Origin: Bacilli bacterium
GTDB lineage: Bacteria > Bacillota_I > Bacilli_A > RF39 > UBA660
Assembly (NCBI GenBank): GCA_900769695.1
Contig: CAAGHO010000021.1
Coordinates: forward strand, 1 to 14,449
Reading direction: 5' to 3'
DNA: 14,449 nucleotides
Shown here: one piece after another, positions 1 through 6,490 of the stretch
How positions within the stretch are numbered: position 1 is the stretch's first letter
How the letters are laid out: each line of letters opens with the position of its first letter
Program-made: the position numbers and the translations under genes
The notes under the pieces: model-generated
The model's input: the letters and a program-made list of their open reading frames with translations, nothing else
Databases searched by the model: none
What the model was told of the DNA's origin: nothing

Positions 1-156
1 TCTTTCTAGATTTAAAAACTCAATATCTTCTATCTTTACATCTAGAATTGATTCTAATAATTTAGTTAGAATATCTTTACTTTCTTCTTTCATGAACACC
101 TCCTTAAAGGCTCGATCATTCCTACAAGTATAAAATTTACTTATTGTTTCAGACAT
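1..156 (-). CDS. Rpn/PD-(D/E)XK nuclease family transposase-like protein (partial, N-terminus only)
   Basis: This reading frame starts at an ATG at 156 and runs open off the left edge, giving the first 52 residues. A purine-rich site with GGAAG and GGTG lies just upstream of the start. The N-terminus has the pattern NDRAFKEVFMKEESKDILT near residues 13-31, followed by KLLESILDVKIEDIEFLNLE. This closely resembles the opening of the Rpn / PDDEXK_2 'recombination-promoting nuclease/putative transposase' family. Those proteins are DNA endonucleases of the PD-(D/E)XK fold that promote RecA-independent recombination; some act in phage defence. The catalytic D-ExK residues should lie beyond the window, so activity cannot be judged. 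The assignment rests on N-terminal similarity only. A second in-frame ATG (residue 22) follows an unusually perfect AAGGAGGTG. Homology to the segment before it argues that the first ATG is the main start. Confidence 0.7.
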   Translation of the reverse strand, partial: MSETISKFYTCRNDRAFKEVFMKEESKDILTKLLESILDVKIEDIEFLNLER

Positions 157-180
157 ATCACCACTTCCTTTCCTTTATCC

Positions 181-217
181 AAAACAAAAAATAGAAGGAA
201 AGCATTTTTCCTTCTAT
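181..217 (-). terminator. Rho-independent terminator of the phosphohexomutase gene
   Basis: A perfect 11-bp inverted repeat (ATAGAAGGAAA at 191-201 and its complement at 207-217) encloses a 5-nt loop. On the minus strand it is followed by a T-rich run (181-190). It sits about 40 nt past the stop of the mutase gene and before the start of the Rpn-like gene, so it separates the two units. Confidence 0.85.
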
Positions 218-255
218 AATATTATTGTCTTTTAATAAGAGTTTTCCTTGATTTT

Positions 256-1629
256 TTACTTATTTAATTCATTGATTAAATCAGTAAATTCTTTTTGTAT
301 ACTTTCTAGTCTTTCTTCACTACTAGCTTCAAATCTGGCAGTTAAATTAGGACCAGTATTACTTGCTCTCACAAGAGCCCATCCGTCATCAAATAAAACT
401 TTGATTCCGTCTATATCTAAGAATTTATATCCTTTTTCTTTAGCATATTCACCTACTTTAGAAACAATTTCAAACTTAACATCATCGTTTGATGCAAACT
501 TCAATTCCTCAGTTGAATAATATTCATTAATACCTGAAAGTAGTTCTTCAACATTCTTATCAGTATGAGATAAAATTTCTAACATTCTAAGTCCCGCATA
601 CAAACCACTATCAAAACCTAACCATCTATCTCTAAAATAAACATGTCCTGATAACTCTCCACCAAATGGTAAATCATTATCTCTTACCGCAGCTTTAGTA
701 TAAGAGTTTCCTGTACGATAAGTAATACATTTTCCACCTAGTTTTTCTACTTCATCACTAAATGATTTAGAACACTTTACATCACATAAGAATTCTTTTT
801 TAGAAACTTTATTAATAATATCTCTAACTACTATAATCATATACTTATCAGTTGGAATAAACTTAGCAGTATTTGAAACCATTCCCATTCTATCACCATC
901 GCCATCAAAAGAAAGTCCAATATCGGCGTTTTCTTCTAGTACCTTTTTCTTTAACTGCTCAAGATTTTTTTCAACACAAGGATCTGGATGATGATTTGGA
1001 AAAGATCCATCACTTACATCATTTATACAAACAATATCTATAGGAAACATACTGTATAATTTTTTCATTATAATACTAGTAGTTCCATTTCCAGGATCCA
1101 AAACTACTTTAACACGTCTAGAACCAAAATGTAGATTTTCTCTAAATAAAGTTAAATACTCATCAGTTATATCATAATCTTTGATGGTTCCTTCTCCACT
1201 AGAAAATTCTTTCTTTAAAATATAGGCTAAAAAATCTTGAATTTCTTGTCCTTTACAGTTACCACTTTCATCAAAAGCAAACTTAAAGCCATTATCATCT
1301 TTAGGATTATGACTAGCAGTAACCATTACTCCACTATATACTTTAAGTTTTAAACAAGCATAATAATACATTGGTGTTGTACATAAACCCAAACTAATAA
1401 TATCAATACCAGTCTCAGTAATACCTTTCATTAAAGCAGTATATAAATCATTACTTGATAATCTATTATCATGTCCAACTACACAAGTAGTCTTGCCAAT
1501 ACTTTTTATATAACTACCAAACCCAAGTCCAACAGTATAGGCTGTATCTACATCAAGTTCAGTAGGATAAATTCCTCTAATATCATACCCTCTAAATATA
1601 TTTTTATTTATGTTTTTCTTTATCTTCAT
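256..1629 (-). CDS. Phosphomannomutase/phosphoglucomutase (alpha-D-phosphohexomutase superfamily)
   Basis: This 457-residue protein should interconvert hexose 6-phosphate and hexose 1-phosphate (mannose and/or glucose), feeding nucleotide-sugar and cell-surface polysaccharide synthesis in the cytoplasm. All four family signatures are visible: the phosphoserine loop TASHNP (Ser106), the metal-binding DGDGDR (242-247), the sugar-binding GGELSGH (323-329) and the phosphate-binding RASNTGP (421-427). The N-terminal IFRGYDIRG (11-19) is typical of the AlgC/ManB-type PMM/PGM group rather than GlmM, and the length is normal for that group. The start at 1629 follows GGAGGAG with good spacing and a strong promoter. 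It is a single-gene unit, divergent from the ABC transporter. Substrate preference between mannose and glucose cannot be read from the sequence. Confidence 0.95.
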   Translation of the reverse strand: MKIKKNINKNIFRGYDIRGIYPTELDVDTAYTVGLGFGSYIKSIGKTTCVVGHDNRLSSNDLYTALMKGITETGIDIISLGLCTTPMYYYACLKLKVYSGVMVTASHNPKDDNGFKFAFDESGNCKGQEIQDFLAYILKKEFSSGEGTIKDYDITDEYLTLFRENLHFGSRRVKVVLDPGNGTTSIIMKKLYSMFPIDIVCINDVSDGSFPNHHPDPCVEKNLEQLKKKVLEENADIGLSFDGDGDRMGMVSNTAKFIPTDKYMIIVVRDIINKVSKKEFLCDVKCSKSFSDEVEKLGGKCITYRTGNSYTKAAVRDNDLPFGGELSGHVYFRDRWLGFDSGLYAGLRMLEILSHTDKNVEELLSGINEYYSTEELKFASNDDVKFEIVSKVGEYAKEKGYKFLDIDGIKVLFDDGWALVRASNTGPNLTARFEASSEERLESIQKEFTDLINELNK

Positions 1630-1652
1630 TTTATCTCCTCCATTATAATTAA

Positions 1653-1681
1653 AGTATACTTTATTTTAAATTTGATTTCAA
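1653..1681 (-). promoter_or_regulatory. Sigma-A-type promoter of the phosphohexomutase gene
   Basis: Read on the minus strand, TTGAAA (1681-1676) and TATACT (1658-1653) are separated by exactly 17 nt, and the start codon lies about 23 nt beyond the -10. This is close to the vegetative consensus. Confidence 0.8.
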
Positions 1682-1687
1682 TTGATT

Positions 1688-1726
1688 TTCACTAAATTTA
1701 CAACTTAACTTCACTCTATCTTCACA
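1688..1726 (+). promoter_or_regulatory. Phased TTCAC direct repeats, possible response-regulator binding site
   Basis: TTCACT occurs at 1688-1693 and 1710-1715, and TTCACA at 1721-1726, giving start-to-start distances of 22 and 11 bp. Direct hexamers spaced one helical turn apart (TTCACT-N5-TTCACA) are the usual form of OmpR/PhoB-class sites; PhoP boxes of Bacilli look similar. The last copy doubles as the likely -35 of the ABC permease promoter. The site type is inferred from the pattern only, and no regulator gene is in the window. Confidence 0.35.
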
Positions 1727-1749
1727 AAAAATAAATAAACTTGTTATGT
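1721..1749 (+). promoter_or_regulatory. Candidate promoter of the ABC transporter operon
   Basis: TTCACA (1721-1726) and TTATGT (1744-1749) are 17 nt apart, with the chosen start codon about 20 nt downstream of the -10. Both boxes are imperfect, which would suit an activated promoter. Confidence 0.4.
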
Positions 1750-1769
1750 ACAGAAAGGAGATATATAAA

Positions 1770-3257
1770 ATGTACTTATTTAAAAATGCTTTTAAAAATA
1801 TTACAAGAAGTAAAGGAAAAAATATTTTGATTGGGATTATTATTACTGTAATAACAACATGTACTTGTATTTCACTTGCGATAAATAAAGCTGCTTCTAA
1901 CTTAGTTAATAGTTATAAAACAAAGAATCCATTAGAAGTTAGTTTCAATCTAGATATGTCAAATTTAAGAAGCGCAACTGATAGTGAAAAAGAAAACTTT
2001 AAGTCACTAACAGTTGATAATATCAAATCTTATGGTGATAGTAATCTTGTAAAGGATTATTACTACACCTTAGAGACAAGCATAAATAGTAATGATGTTA
2101 CAGCTATTGAAGATAATAAAAAACCAAATGCAGATAATTATAATAACAATGAAATAAAAGATGATAATCATAAAAAATTTGATAATTCAAATATGGGTAA
2201 TTTTAGATTAACAGCTTATTCTAACTTTGCTTACTTAGATGATTTTACAACAGGTAATAAAAAAATCATTGAAGGTAAAATGATTACTGGTGATAGTAAT
2301 ACTAACGAAATAGTTATTTCCAAAGACTTAAAAGATGAAAATAATTTAGAACTTAATCAAGAAATCACTTTTACAAATCCAAGCGATGATGAAAAAAGTT
2401 ATACTTTTAAAATTGTAGGAATCTATGAAAATGAAGCTAGTACTTCTACATCTAATTTTATGGATATGAATGTTTTAAATAGTGCTAATCAAATATACGC
2501 TAATATAAATAGTATTCAAAAAGTCTTAGATGATAATAGTAGTAATGATGAAAATAAGCTTGTAAGAAATAATGGTTTAACTGCTAAATTCTATCTAAAT
2601 AAAAATAGTGATTTAAAAAAGTTTAAAAAAGAAGTTAGAAAAAAAGGATTAAGTAGTTATTATGAAGTTAGTACTAATGAAAGTGAAATTTTAGAAACAT
2701 TAAAACCTATTCAAAATATTTCAACATTCTCAATTAATTTCTTAATAGTTATCATAGTTATTGGTATCGTAGTTTTAACTATTATTAATTTCTTAAATAT
2801 CAGAGATAGAAAATATGAAATTGGTGTCTTACGTGCTATTGGAATGAGTAAATTTAAAGTTACACTTCAATTAATATTAGAAACTTTCTTTGTAGCTTTT
2901 GCATCACTAATTATTGGTACTGCAGTTGGAATAATTTCTAGTCAACCTGTTACTAACTACATGCTTAAAAATGAAATAAACTCTTATAAAGAGGAAGTTG
3001 AAAATACTACTAATAATTTTAAAGATAATAATTTCCAAAGACCTAGCAAAAGTATGAAAGATAATAGTATTAGAAAAGATAAACCTAAAGTTAATAGAAA
3101 TATAGATTATGTAGATAGTTTGAAGGTTCATATTGATATCTTAACTATTATAGAATTATTTGGTGTATGTATCTTATTAACTGCTACTAGTGTTATTACA
3201 GTATCTTTAATTATAAATAAATATAGTCCAAATAAAATACTACAAAATAGATTATAG
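1770..3257 (+). CDS. ABC transporter permease, MacB/FtsX type
   Basis: This 495-residue membrane subunit pairs with the ATPase encoded immediately downstream. It has the MacB/FtsX layout: one N-terminal membrane helix (about 18-38), a large extracytoplasmic MacB-like core (about 40-315), then three C-terminal helices (about 320-342, 366-388 and 456-480). The short loop after helix 2 (RDRKYEIGVLRAIGMSK, about 345-361) is the conserved coupling segment that contacts the ATPase. The frame is open from 1746, but the AAAGGAGA site lies inside that extension. The start at 1770 is therefore preferred, about 10 nt after the site. The loop between helices 3 and 4 is unusually long (about 400-450) and rich in Asn, Lys and Asp. 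Such systems export peptides or lipoproteins, or act in mechanotransmission and antibiotic-peptide resistance. The substrate is unknown. Confidence 0.9.
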   Translation: MYLFKNAFKNITRSKGKNILIGIIITVITTCTCISLAINKAASNLVNSYKTKNPLEVSFNLDMSNLRSATDSEKENFKSLTVDNIKSYGDSNLVKDYYYTLETSINSNDVTAIEDNKKPNADNYNNNEIKDDNHKKFDNSNMGNFRLTAYSNFAYLDDFTTGNKKIIEGKMITGDSNTNEIVISKDLKDENNLELNQEITFTNPSDDEKSYTFKIVGIYENEASTSTSNFMDMNVLNSANQIYANINSIQKVLDDNSSNDENKLVRNNGLTAKFYLNKNSDLKKFKKEVRKKGLSSYYEVSTNESEILETLKPIQNISTFSINFLIVIIVIGIVVLTIINFLNIRDRKYEIGVLRAIGMSKFKVTLQLILETFFVAFASLIIGTAVGIISSQPVTNYMLKNEINSYKEEVENTTNNFKDNNFQRPSKSMKDNSIRKDKPKVNRNIDYVDSLKVHIDILTIIELFGVCILLTATSVITVSLIINKYSPNKILQNRL

Positions 3258-3266
3258 GAGGTTACA

Positions 3267-3923
3267 ATGAGTATATTAAAAATAGATAATTTAAGTTTTA
3301 CATATGATAAAGAAAAATTTGTTTTAAAAGATATTAATATGGAATTTGATAAAGGAAAAGTATATGGTATCTTTGGAAGAAGTGGAGCTGGTAAGAGTAC
3401 TCTCCTTTCCTTAATGGCTGGTTTAGAGACTTCTAAATATGGCCATATTTATTATAAAGATAATGATTTATTTAAGATGAATCTTGATAAATATAGATGT
3501 AATGAAATTGGAATTATTTTTCAAAGTTATAATCTTCTTGTTCAATTTAGTGCTATTGAAAATGTTATTCTATCAATGGATATTAGTAATATCAAAGGAA
3601 AAAATCGATATAAAAAAGCTCAAGAATTATTATTAAAAGTTGGGCTAGCAGAAGATTTAATTAATCGTCCTGTTTTACAATTATCTGGTGGTGAACAACA
3701 ACGTGTTGCGATTGCTAGAGCCCTATCCTATGAATCAGAAATAATTCTTGCTGATGAACCAACTGGTAACTTAGATCCTGAAATGGAAGAAGAAATCATC
3801 AATTTATTGGTTGAAATTGCTCATAAAGAAAATAAATGTGTAATTATAATTTCTCATTCAAAAGCTGTCAAAGAACATGTTGATGTAGCCTATCAATTAG
3901 TTAATGGCAAATTAAAAGTATGA
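3267..3923 (+). CDS. ABC transporter ATP-binding protein (MacB/LolD-like)
   Basis: This 218-residue cytoplasmic ATPase should power the upstream permease. Every nucleotide-binding motif is intact: Walker A GRSGAGKST (37-45), Q-loop Gln86 in IIFQSYNLL, signature LSGGEQQ (139-145), Walker B IILADEP (159-165) with catalytic Glu164, D-loop GNLD, and H-loop His197 in IISHS. LSGGEQQRVAIARAL and DEPTGNLD are characteristic of the LolD/MacB/FtsE group. The start follows GGAGG with 5-nt spacing and lies 9 nt after the permease stop, so the two are co-translated as an operon. The TGA stop is embedded in the terminator hairpin. Confidence 0.95.
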   Translation: MSILKIDNLSFTYDKEKFVLKDINMEFDKGKVYGIFGRSGAGKSTLLSLMAGLETSKYGHIYYKDNDLFKMNLDKYRCNEIGIIFQSYNLLVQFSAIENVILSMDISNIKGKNRYKKAQELLLKVGLAEDLINRPVLQLSGGEQQRVAIARALSYESEIILADEPTGNLDPEMEEEIINLLVEIAHKENKCVIIISHSKAVKEHVDVAYQLVNGKLKV

Positions 3924-3950
3924 TTTTTGAACCATACTTTTTATTTTGCT
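3914..3950. terminator. Bidirectional terminator between convergent genes
   Basis: AAAAGTATG (3914-3922) pairs with CATACTTTT (3933-3941) around a 10-nt loop. On the plus strand it is followed by TTATTTT; on the minus strand it runs into TTTTAATTT. The stem contains the TGA stop of the ATPase gene and touches the stop of the convergent membrane-protein gene, so it can serve both. Confidence 0.75.
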
Positions 3951-4684
3951 TTTTGTTTTTTTCTCTCTTGCCTTGTTTCTTTCATCAAAATTCTTATTTC
4001 ATTAACCTTATTTTTTAATTCAATAACTCTTTCCTTGTCATGTCCTTCGATTTTAGGGAAAGCATTAAGTAATCTCTTAAGTAAGAAAGATTGTTTTCTT
4101 AAGGTTTCATTACGAAGTTTAATTACTTCTTCTGAAACATCTTTTTTAGCAAAATTTCTAGATGAAACTTTTAATTGAACTAAAACTACTATTGATGTTA
4201 CAAAGTCAGCTAAAAATATTATCATTAAGATTATTGTTACAATTATTAATGTTTTTTCACTCATCATATCAAAAACTGGTAAAATTAAAGGATTTAATAA
4301 ATAAAAGATTGCAACACCACCAAGACCAAATAATAGTGAATTTAAAAGACAAATTCTTCCATCAACATTAAATTTTTGTTTAGAGTAGTCCCACCAACGC
4401 ACTTTAAAGATTTTTTCCATAATAAGACTTGTAAAATACTCCATAACAGAACATATAAAACAACTCATTATAAAAAGTGCCATAACGTCATTTTTATATT
4501 TATATAAAAATATATACATTAAAACAACACTAGATCCATATATTGGAAGACATGGTCCTATTAAAAAACCCCTATTCAAAACTAGTTTTTTGGAGTGATA
4601 GGAACAAAAGCAAACTTCTACTAAATATCCAATTACTGAATATACTAAAAACATCAAAAATAAATAGCATATATTATATAGCAT
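3941..4684 (-). CDS. Multispanning membrane protein, PF06541 'putative ABC-transporter type IV' family
   Basis: This is a 247-residue integral membrane protein. It carries the signature blocks I associate with PF06541: NRGFLIGPCLPIYG (37-50), EYFTSLIMEK (82-91), RWWDYS (96-101) and NVDGRICLLNS (106-116). About five hydrophobic segments span residues 5-170, followed by a highly charged, probably helical cytoplasmic tail (about 185-247) ending in a Lys/Arg-rich stretch. Despite the family name no transport function is established, and the neighbouring ATPase is convergent, so it need not be a partner. The frame is open back to 4753, but a near-consensus promoter lies inside that extension. The start at 4684 has AGGTG 8 nt upstream and is preferred. 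It is a single-gene unit. Confidence 0.8.
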   Translation of the reverse strand: MLYNICYLFLMFLVYSVIGYLVEVCFCSYHSKKLVLNRGFLIGPCLPIYGSSVVLMYIFLYKYKNDVMALFIMSCFICSVMEYFTSLIMEKIFKVRWWDYSKQKFNVDGRICLLNSLLFGLGGVAIFYLLNPLILPVFDMMSEKTLIIVTIILMIIFLADFVTSIVVLVQLKVSSRNFAKKDVSEEVIKLRNETLRKQSFLLKRLLNAFPKIEGHDKERVIELKNKVNEIRILMKETRQERKKQKAK

Positions 4685-4715
4685 TAATTTTTCACCTACT
4701 CTTTTCTTTAAAAAG

Positions 4716-4744
4716 ACTATAACATTTTTGCTATATTTTGTCAA
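4716..4744 (-). promoter_or_regulatory. Near-consensus promoter of the PF06541 gene
   Basis: On the minus strand, TTGACA (4744-4739) and TATAGT (4721-4716) are 17 nt apart, with an extended TGt before the -10. It fixes the start of the downstream gene at 4684. The -35 abuts the U-tract of the preceding operon's terminator. Confidence 0.85.
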
Positions 4745-4772
4745 AAAAAGCACTTCATAAGATAGTGCCTTT
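4743..4772 (-). terminator. Terminator of the pyrophosphatase-DUF368-uppP operon
   Basis: On the minus strand AAAGGCACT (4772-4764) pairs with AGTGCTTTT (4754-4746) across a 9-nt loop, with one G-U pair, and continues into a T7 run. The hairpin begins just past the uppP stop. Confidence 0.8.
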
Positions 4773-4774
4773 AA

Positions 4775-5611
4775 TTATAAAAATAAGATTACAACAAGTC
4801 CTAAAACTAAACAGTAAATTGAAAAATAAATAAGTTTTCCTTCTTTAACAATTTTAGCAAACCATTTAGTAAAGATATATGTAAATATTCCTGCTAAAAT
4901 AGCTGCAATTATATATAAGATATAAGTGCTACTAGAAATTGATAATTCAAGTAAATCTTTAATACCTAGAATTGAAGTTGCAATTGAAATTGGAATATAT
5001 AAGATAAATGAGAAATTAAAAGCTACATCTCTTTTTAAGTTTCTAAACATTCCACCTACAATAGTTGCCCCACTTCTACTAAGTCCAGGAATAATACTTA
5101 TCATTTGACAAAGTCCGATGATTATAGAATCTTTAAAGCTAATATCATCACGATTCTTTTTTCCTTTGAAATCTTTAATCAAGAATAAGAATACAGCTGT
5201 TAGAAGAAGCATTATTCCTACAAATTTAACATTTTCTTCTAGTGTATCTAAAAGTCCTAGCTTTGTTGCGATAAGTCCTGCTACCCCAGCTGGAATTGTT
5301 GCAATTATTATTTTTAAACAATACTTAAAGTCTAAACCTACTTCTTTATCTTTTCTACTTTCTTTGTTAAAAATAAAGCTAAAGAATGATTTTATAAGAT
5401 TAACTATATCAGACCAAAATATAATTATGATTGCAATTAAACTTCCAAAATTAGTAATAGTTGCTAAAGTTCCAAAGTCTATATCGATACCACTATTTAT
5501 TTTAGAAAGAATAGTTTGAAGTATTAAGACATGTCCACTACTAGATACAGGAATTGGTTCTGTAATTCCTTGCATAATACCTAGTAAAATATATTCAATC
5601 AACTCTTTCAT
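4775..5611 (-). CDS. uppP: Undecaprenyl-diphosphatase (bacitracin resistance protein BacA/UppP)
   Basis: This 278-residue membrane enzyme dephosphorylates undecaprenyl diphosphate to the monophosphate on the outer membrane face. That regenerates the lipid carrier used for peptidoglycan and wall polymers and confers bacitracin tolerance. The catalytic signature is QGITEPIPVSSSGH (14-27), containing the Q-xxx-E motif (Gln14, Glu18) and His27. The second active-site loop is PGLSRSGAT (175-183, Arg179). About eight hydrophobic segments and the length match the family. EPIP replaces the commoner EFLP or EWLP, which is unremarkable. The start has AGGAGA upstream, lying inside the end of the DUF368 gene, and the two genes are separated by a single base. 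Translational coupling and a joint role are therefore likely. Confidence 0.96.
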   Translation of the reverse strand: MKELIEYILLGIMQGITEPIPVSSSGHVLILQTILSKINSGIDIDFGTLATITNFGSLIAIIIIFWSDIVNLIKSFFSFIFNKESRKDKEVGLDFKYCLKIIIATIPAGVAGLIATKLGLLDTLEENVKFVGIMLLLTAVFLFLIKDFKGKKNRDDISFKDSIIIGLCQMISIIPGLSRSGATIVGGMFRNLKRDVAFNFSFILYIPISIATSILGIKDLLELSISSSTYILYIIAAILAGIFTYIFTKWFAKIVKEGKLIYFSIYCLVLGLVVILFL

Positions 5612-5612
5612 T

Positions 5613-6476
5613 TTACTTTTCTCCTAATTTATAACTTATTGTATAACCAAATACTAAGAAAATAATTCCTATTAAGATTTGGATTATATCAAAACTAACT
5701 TTAATATTAAGCATTGTAGATATAGGAATAGCAATAATTGATGCTATAATAAATCCTAATACTCCAAAATAAGTTTTTGCCTCATATTTATTAAATAAGA
5801 ATTCAATTAATTTAGATATTAAAACAATTCCTAATAATACCCCTATACCAAATACTCCTAAGATAAGGATGTTACTACCTATATTTTTTAAAGATGTAAA
5901 CTCTTTGATAACAGCAATTACTGGATAATAATATCCAAGTAACATTAATACAAGTGAACCACTTACTCCTGGTATAACCATAGTAGCTGCTGCAATAACA
6001 CCTACTAAGAATAACAATAAATAATTAACAAATCCCATATTACTTAGACTAACCTTTAAGCCTTCACCAAAGATAAGGCTAGAACAAGCCATAAAGATTA
6101 CTAAAGCAAATGTTAAAAGAAAGATTAAATAACTAGATGCTTGCTTTACTTCTTTTTTACCTTTTACCTTACTATAAAGCATTGGAATTCCACCAATTAC
6201 TAGTCCTACAAAGAATAAACTAGTAGGAATTGGATAATGTTTATATGAGTAGTCAATTACTCTACTAAGTGATGCTATTGCAAGTAAAATACCAATAGCA
6301 ATAGGAGCTAAAAAACAAATATTTTTCTTAAAGTTAGAAAAGAAATGACTTATTGCTCCTATAAAATCTTCATAAATTCCTAATATTAAGGCAAGTGTCC
6401 CACCAGAGACACCTGGAATAATATTAGCAATACCCATAATGAACCCCTTAACAACTAATACTAAATTATCTTTCAT
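5613..6476 (-). CDS. DUF368 membrane protein, PopT-like polyprenyl-phosphate transporter
   Basis: This 287-residue multispanning protein belongs to the DUF368 family. The hallmark IPGVSGGT occurs near the N-terminus (20-27) and again as IPGVSGS (168-174), reflecting the internal duplication of the family. Studies of DUF368 (PopT) and DedA (UptA) proteins implicate them in moving undecaprenyl phosphate back across the cytoplasmic membrane after wall synthesis. Here the gene lies one base before uppP, whose product is exactly that lipid, which supports the same role. That function is carried over from family work, not shown here. The start at 6476 has AAAGGAGA upstream and lies 14 nt after the pyrophosphatase stop. 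Confidence 0.88.
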   Translation of the reverse strand: MKDNLVLVVKGFIMGIANIIPGVSGGTLALILGIYEDFIGAISHFFSNFKKNICFLAPIAIGILLAIASLSRVIDYSYKHYPIPTSLFFVGLVIGGIPMLYSKVKGKKEVKQASSYLIFLLTFALVIFMACSSLIFGEGLKVSLSNMGFVNYLLLFLVGVIAAATMVIPGVSGSLVLMLLGYYYPVIAVIKEFTSLKNIGSNILILGVFGIGVLLGIVLISKLIEFLFNKYEAKTYFGVLGFIIASIIAIPISTMLNIKVSFDIIQILIGIIFLVFGYTISYKLGEK

Positions 6477-6490
6477 AAATTCTCCTTTAA

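Noticed and set aside
1746..1769. Longer N-terminus (8 extra residues) for the ABC permease
   Set aside because: The extension contains the AAAGGAGA ribosome site and the end of the putative -10, so ATG 1770 is the better start.
2907..3131. 74-codon minus-strand frame inside the ABC permease gene
   Set aside because: It lies wholly within a well-supported gene and is low-complexity antisense of the AT-rich insertion.
3927..4371. Plus-strand open frames opposite the PF06541 gene
   Set aside because: They are shadows of the minus-strand gene, have no ribosome site, and the plus-strand transcript should stop at the terminator at 3914-3950.
3267..4684. PF06541 protein as the membrane partner of the neighbouring ABC ATPase
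   Set aside because: The ATPase already has a dedicated permease in its operon, and the PF06541 gene is convergent with a separate promoter.
4685..4753. 23-residue N-terminal extension of the PF06541 protein
   Set aside because: A TTGACA-17-TATAGT promoter lies within it, so it cannot be translated from that promoter, and it lacks a ribosome site.
5118..5519. 133-codon plus-strand frame opposite uppP
   Set aside because: The uppP frame has full catalytic motifs and operon context; the opposite frame has no recognisable start signals or motifs.
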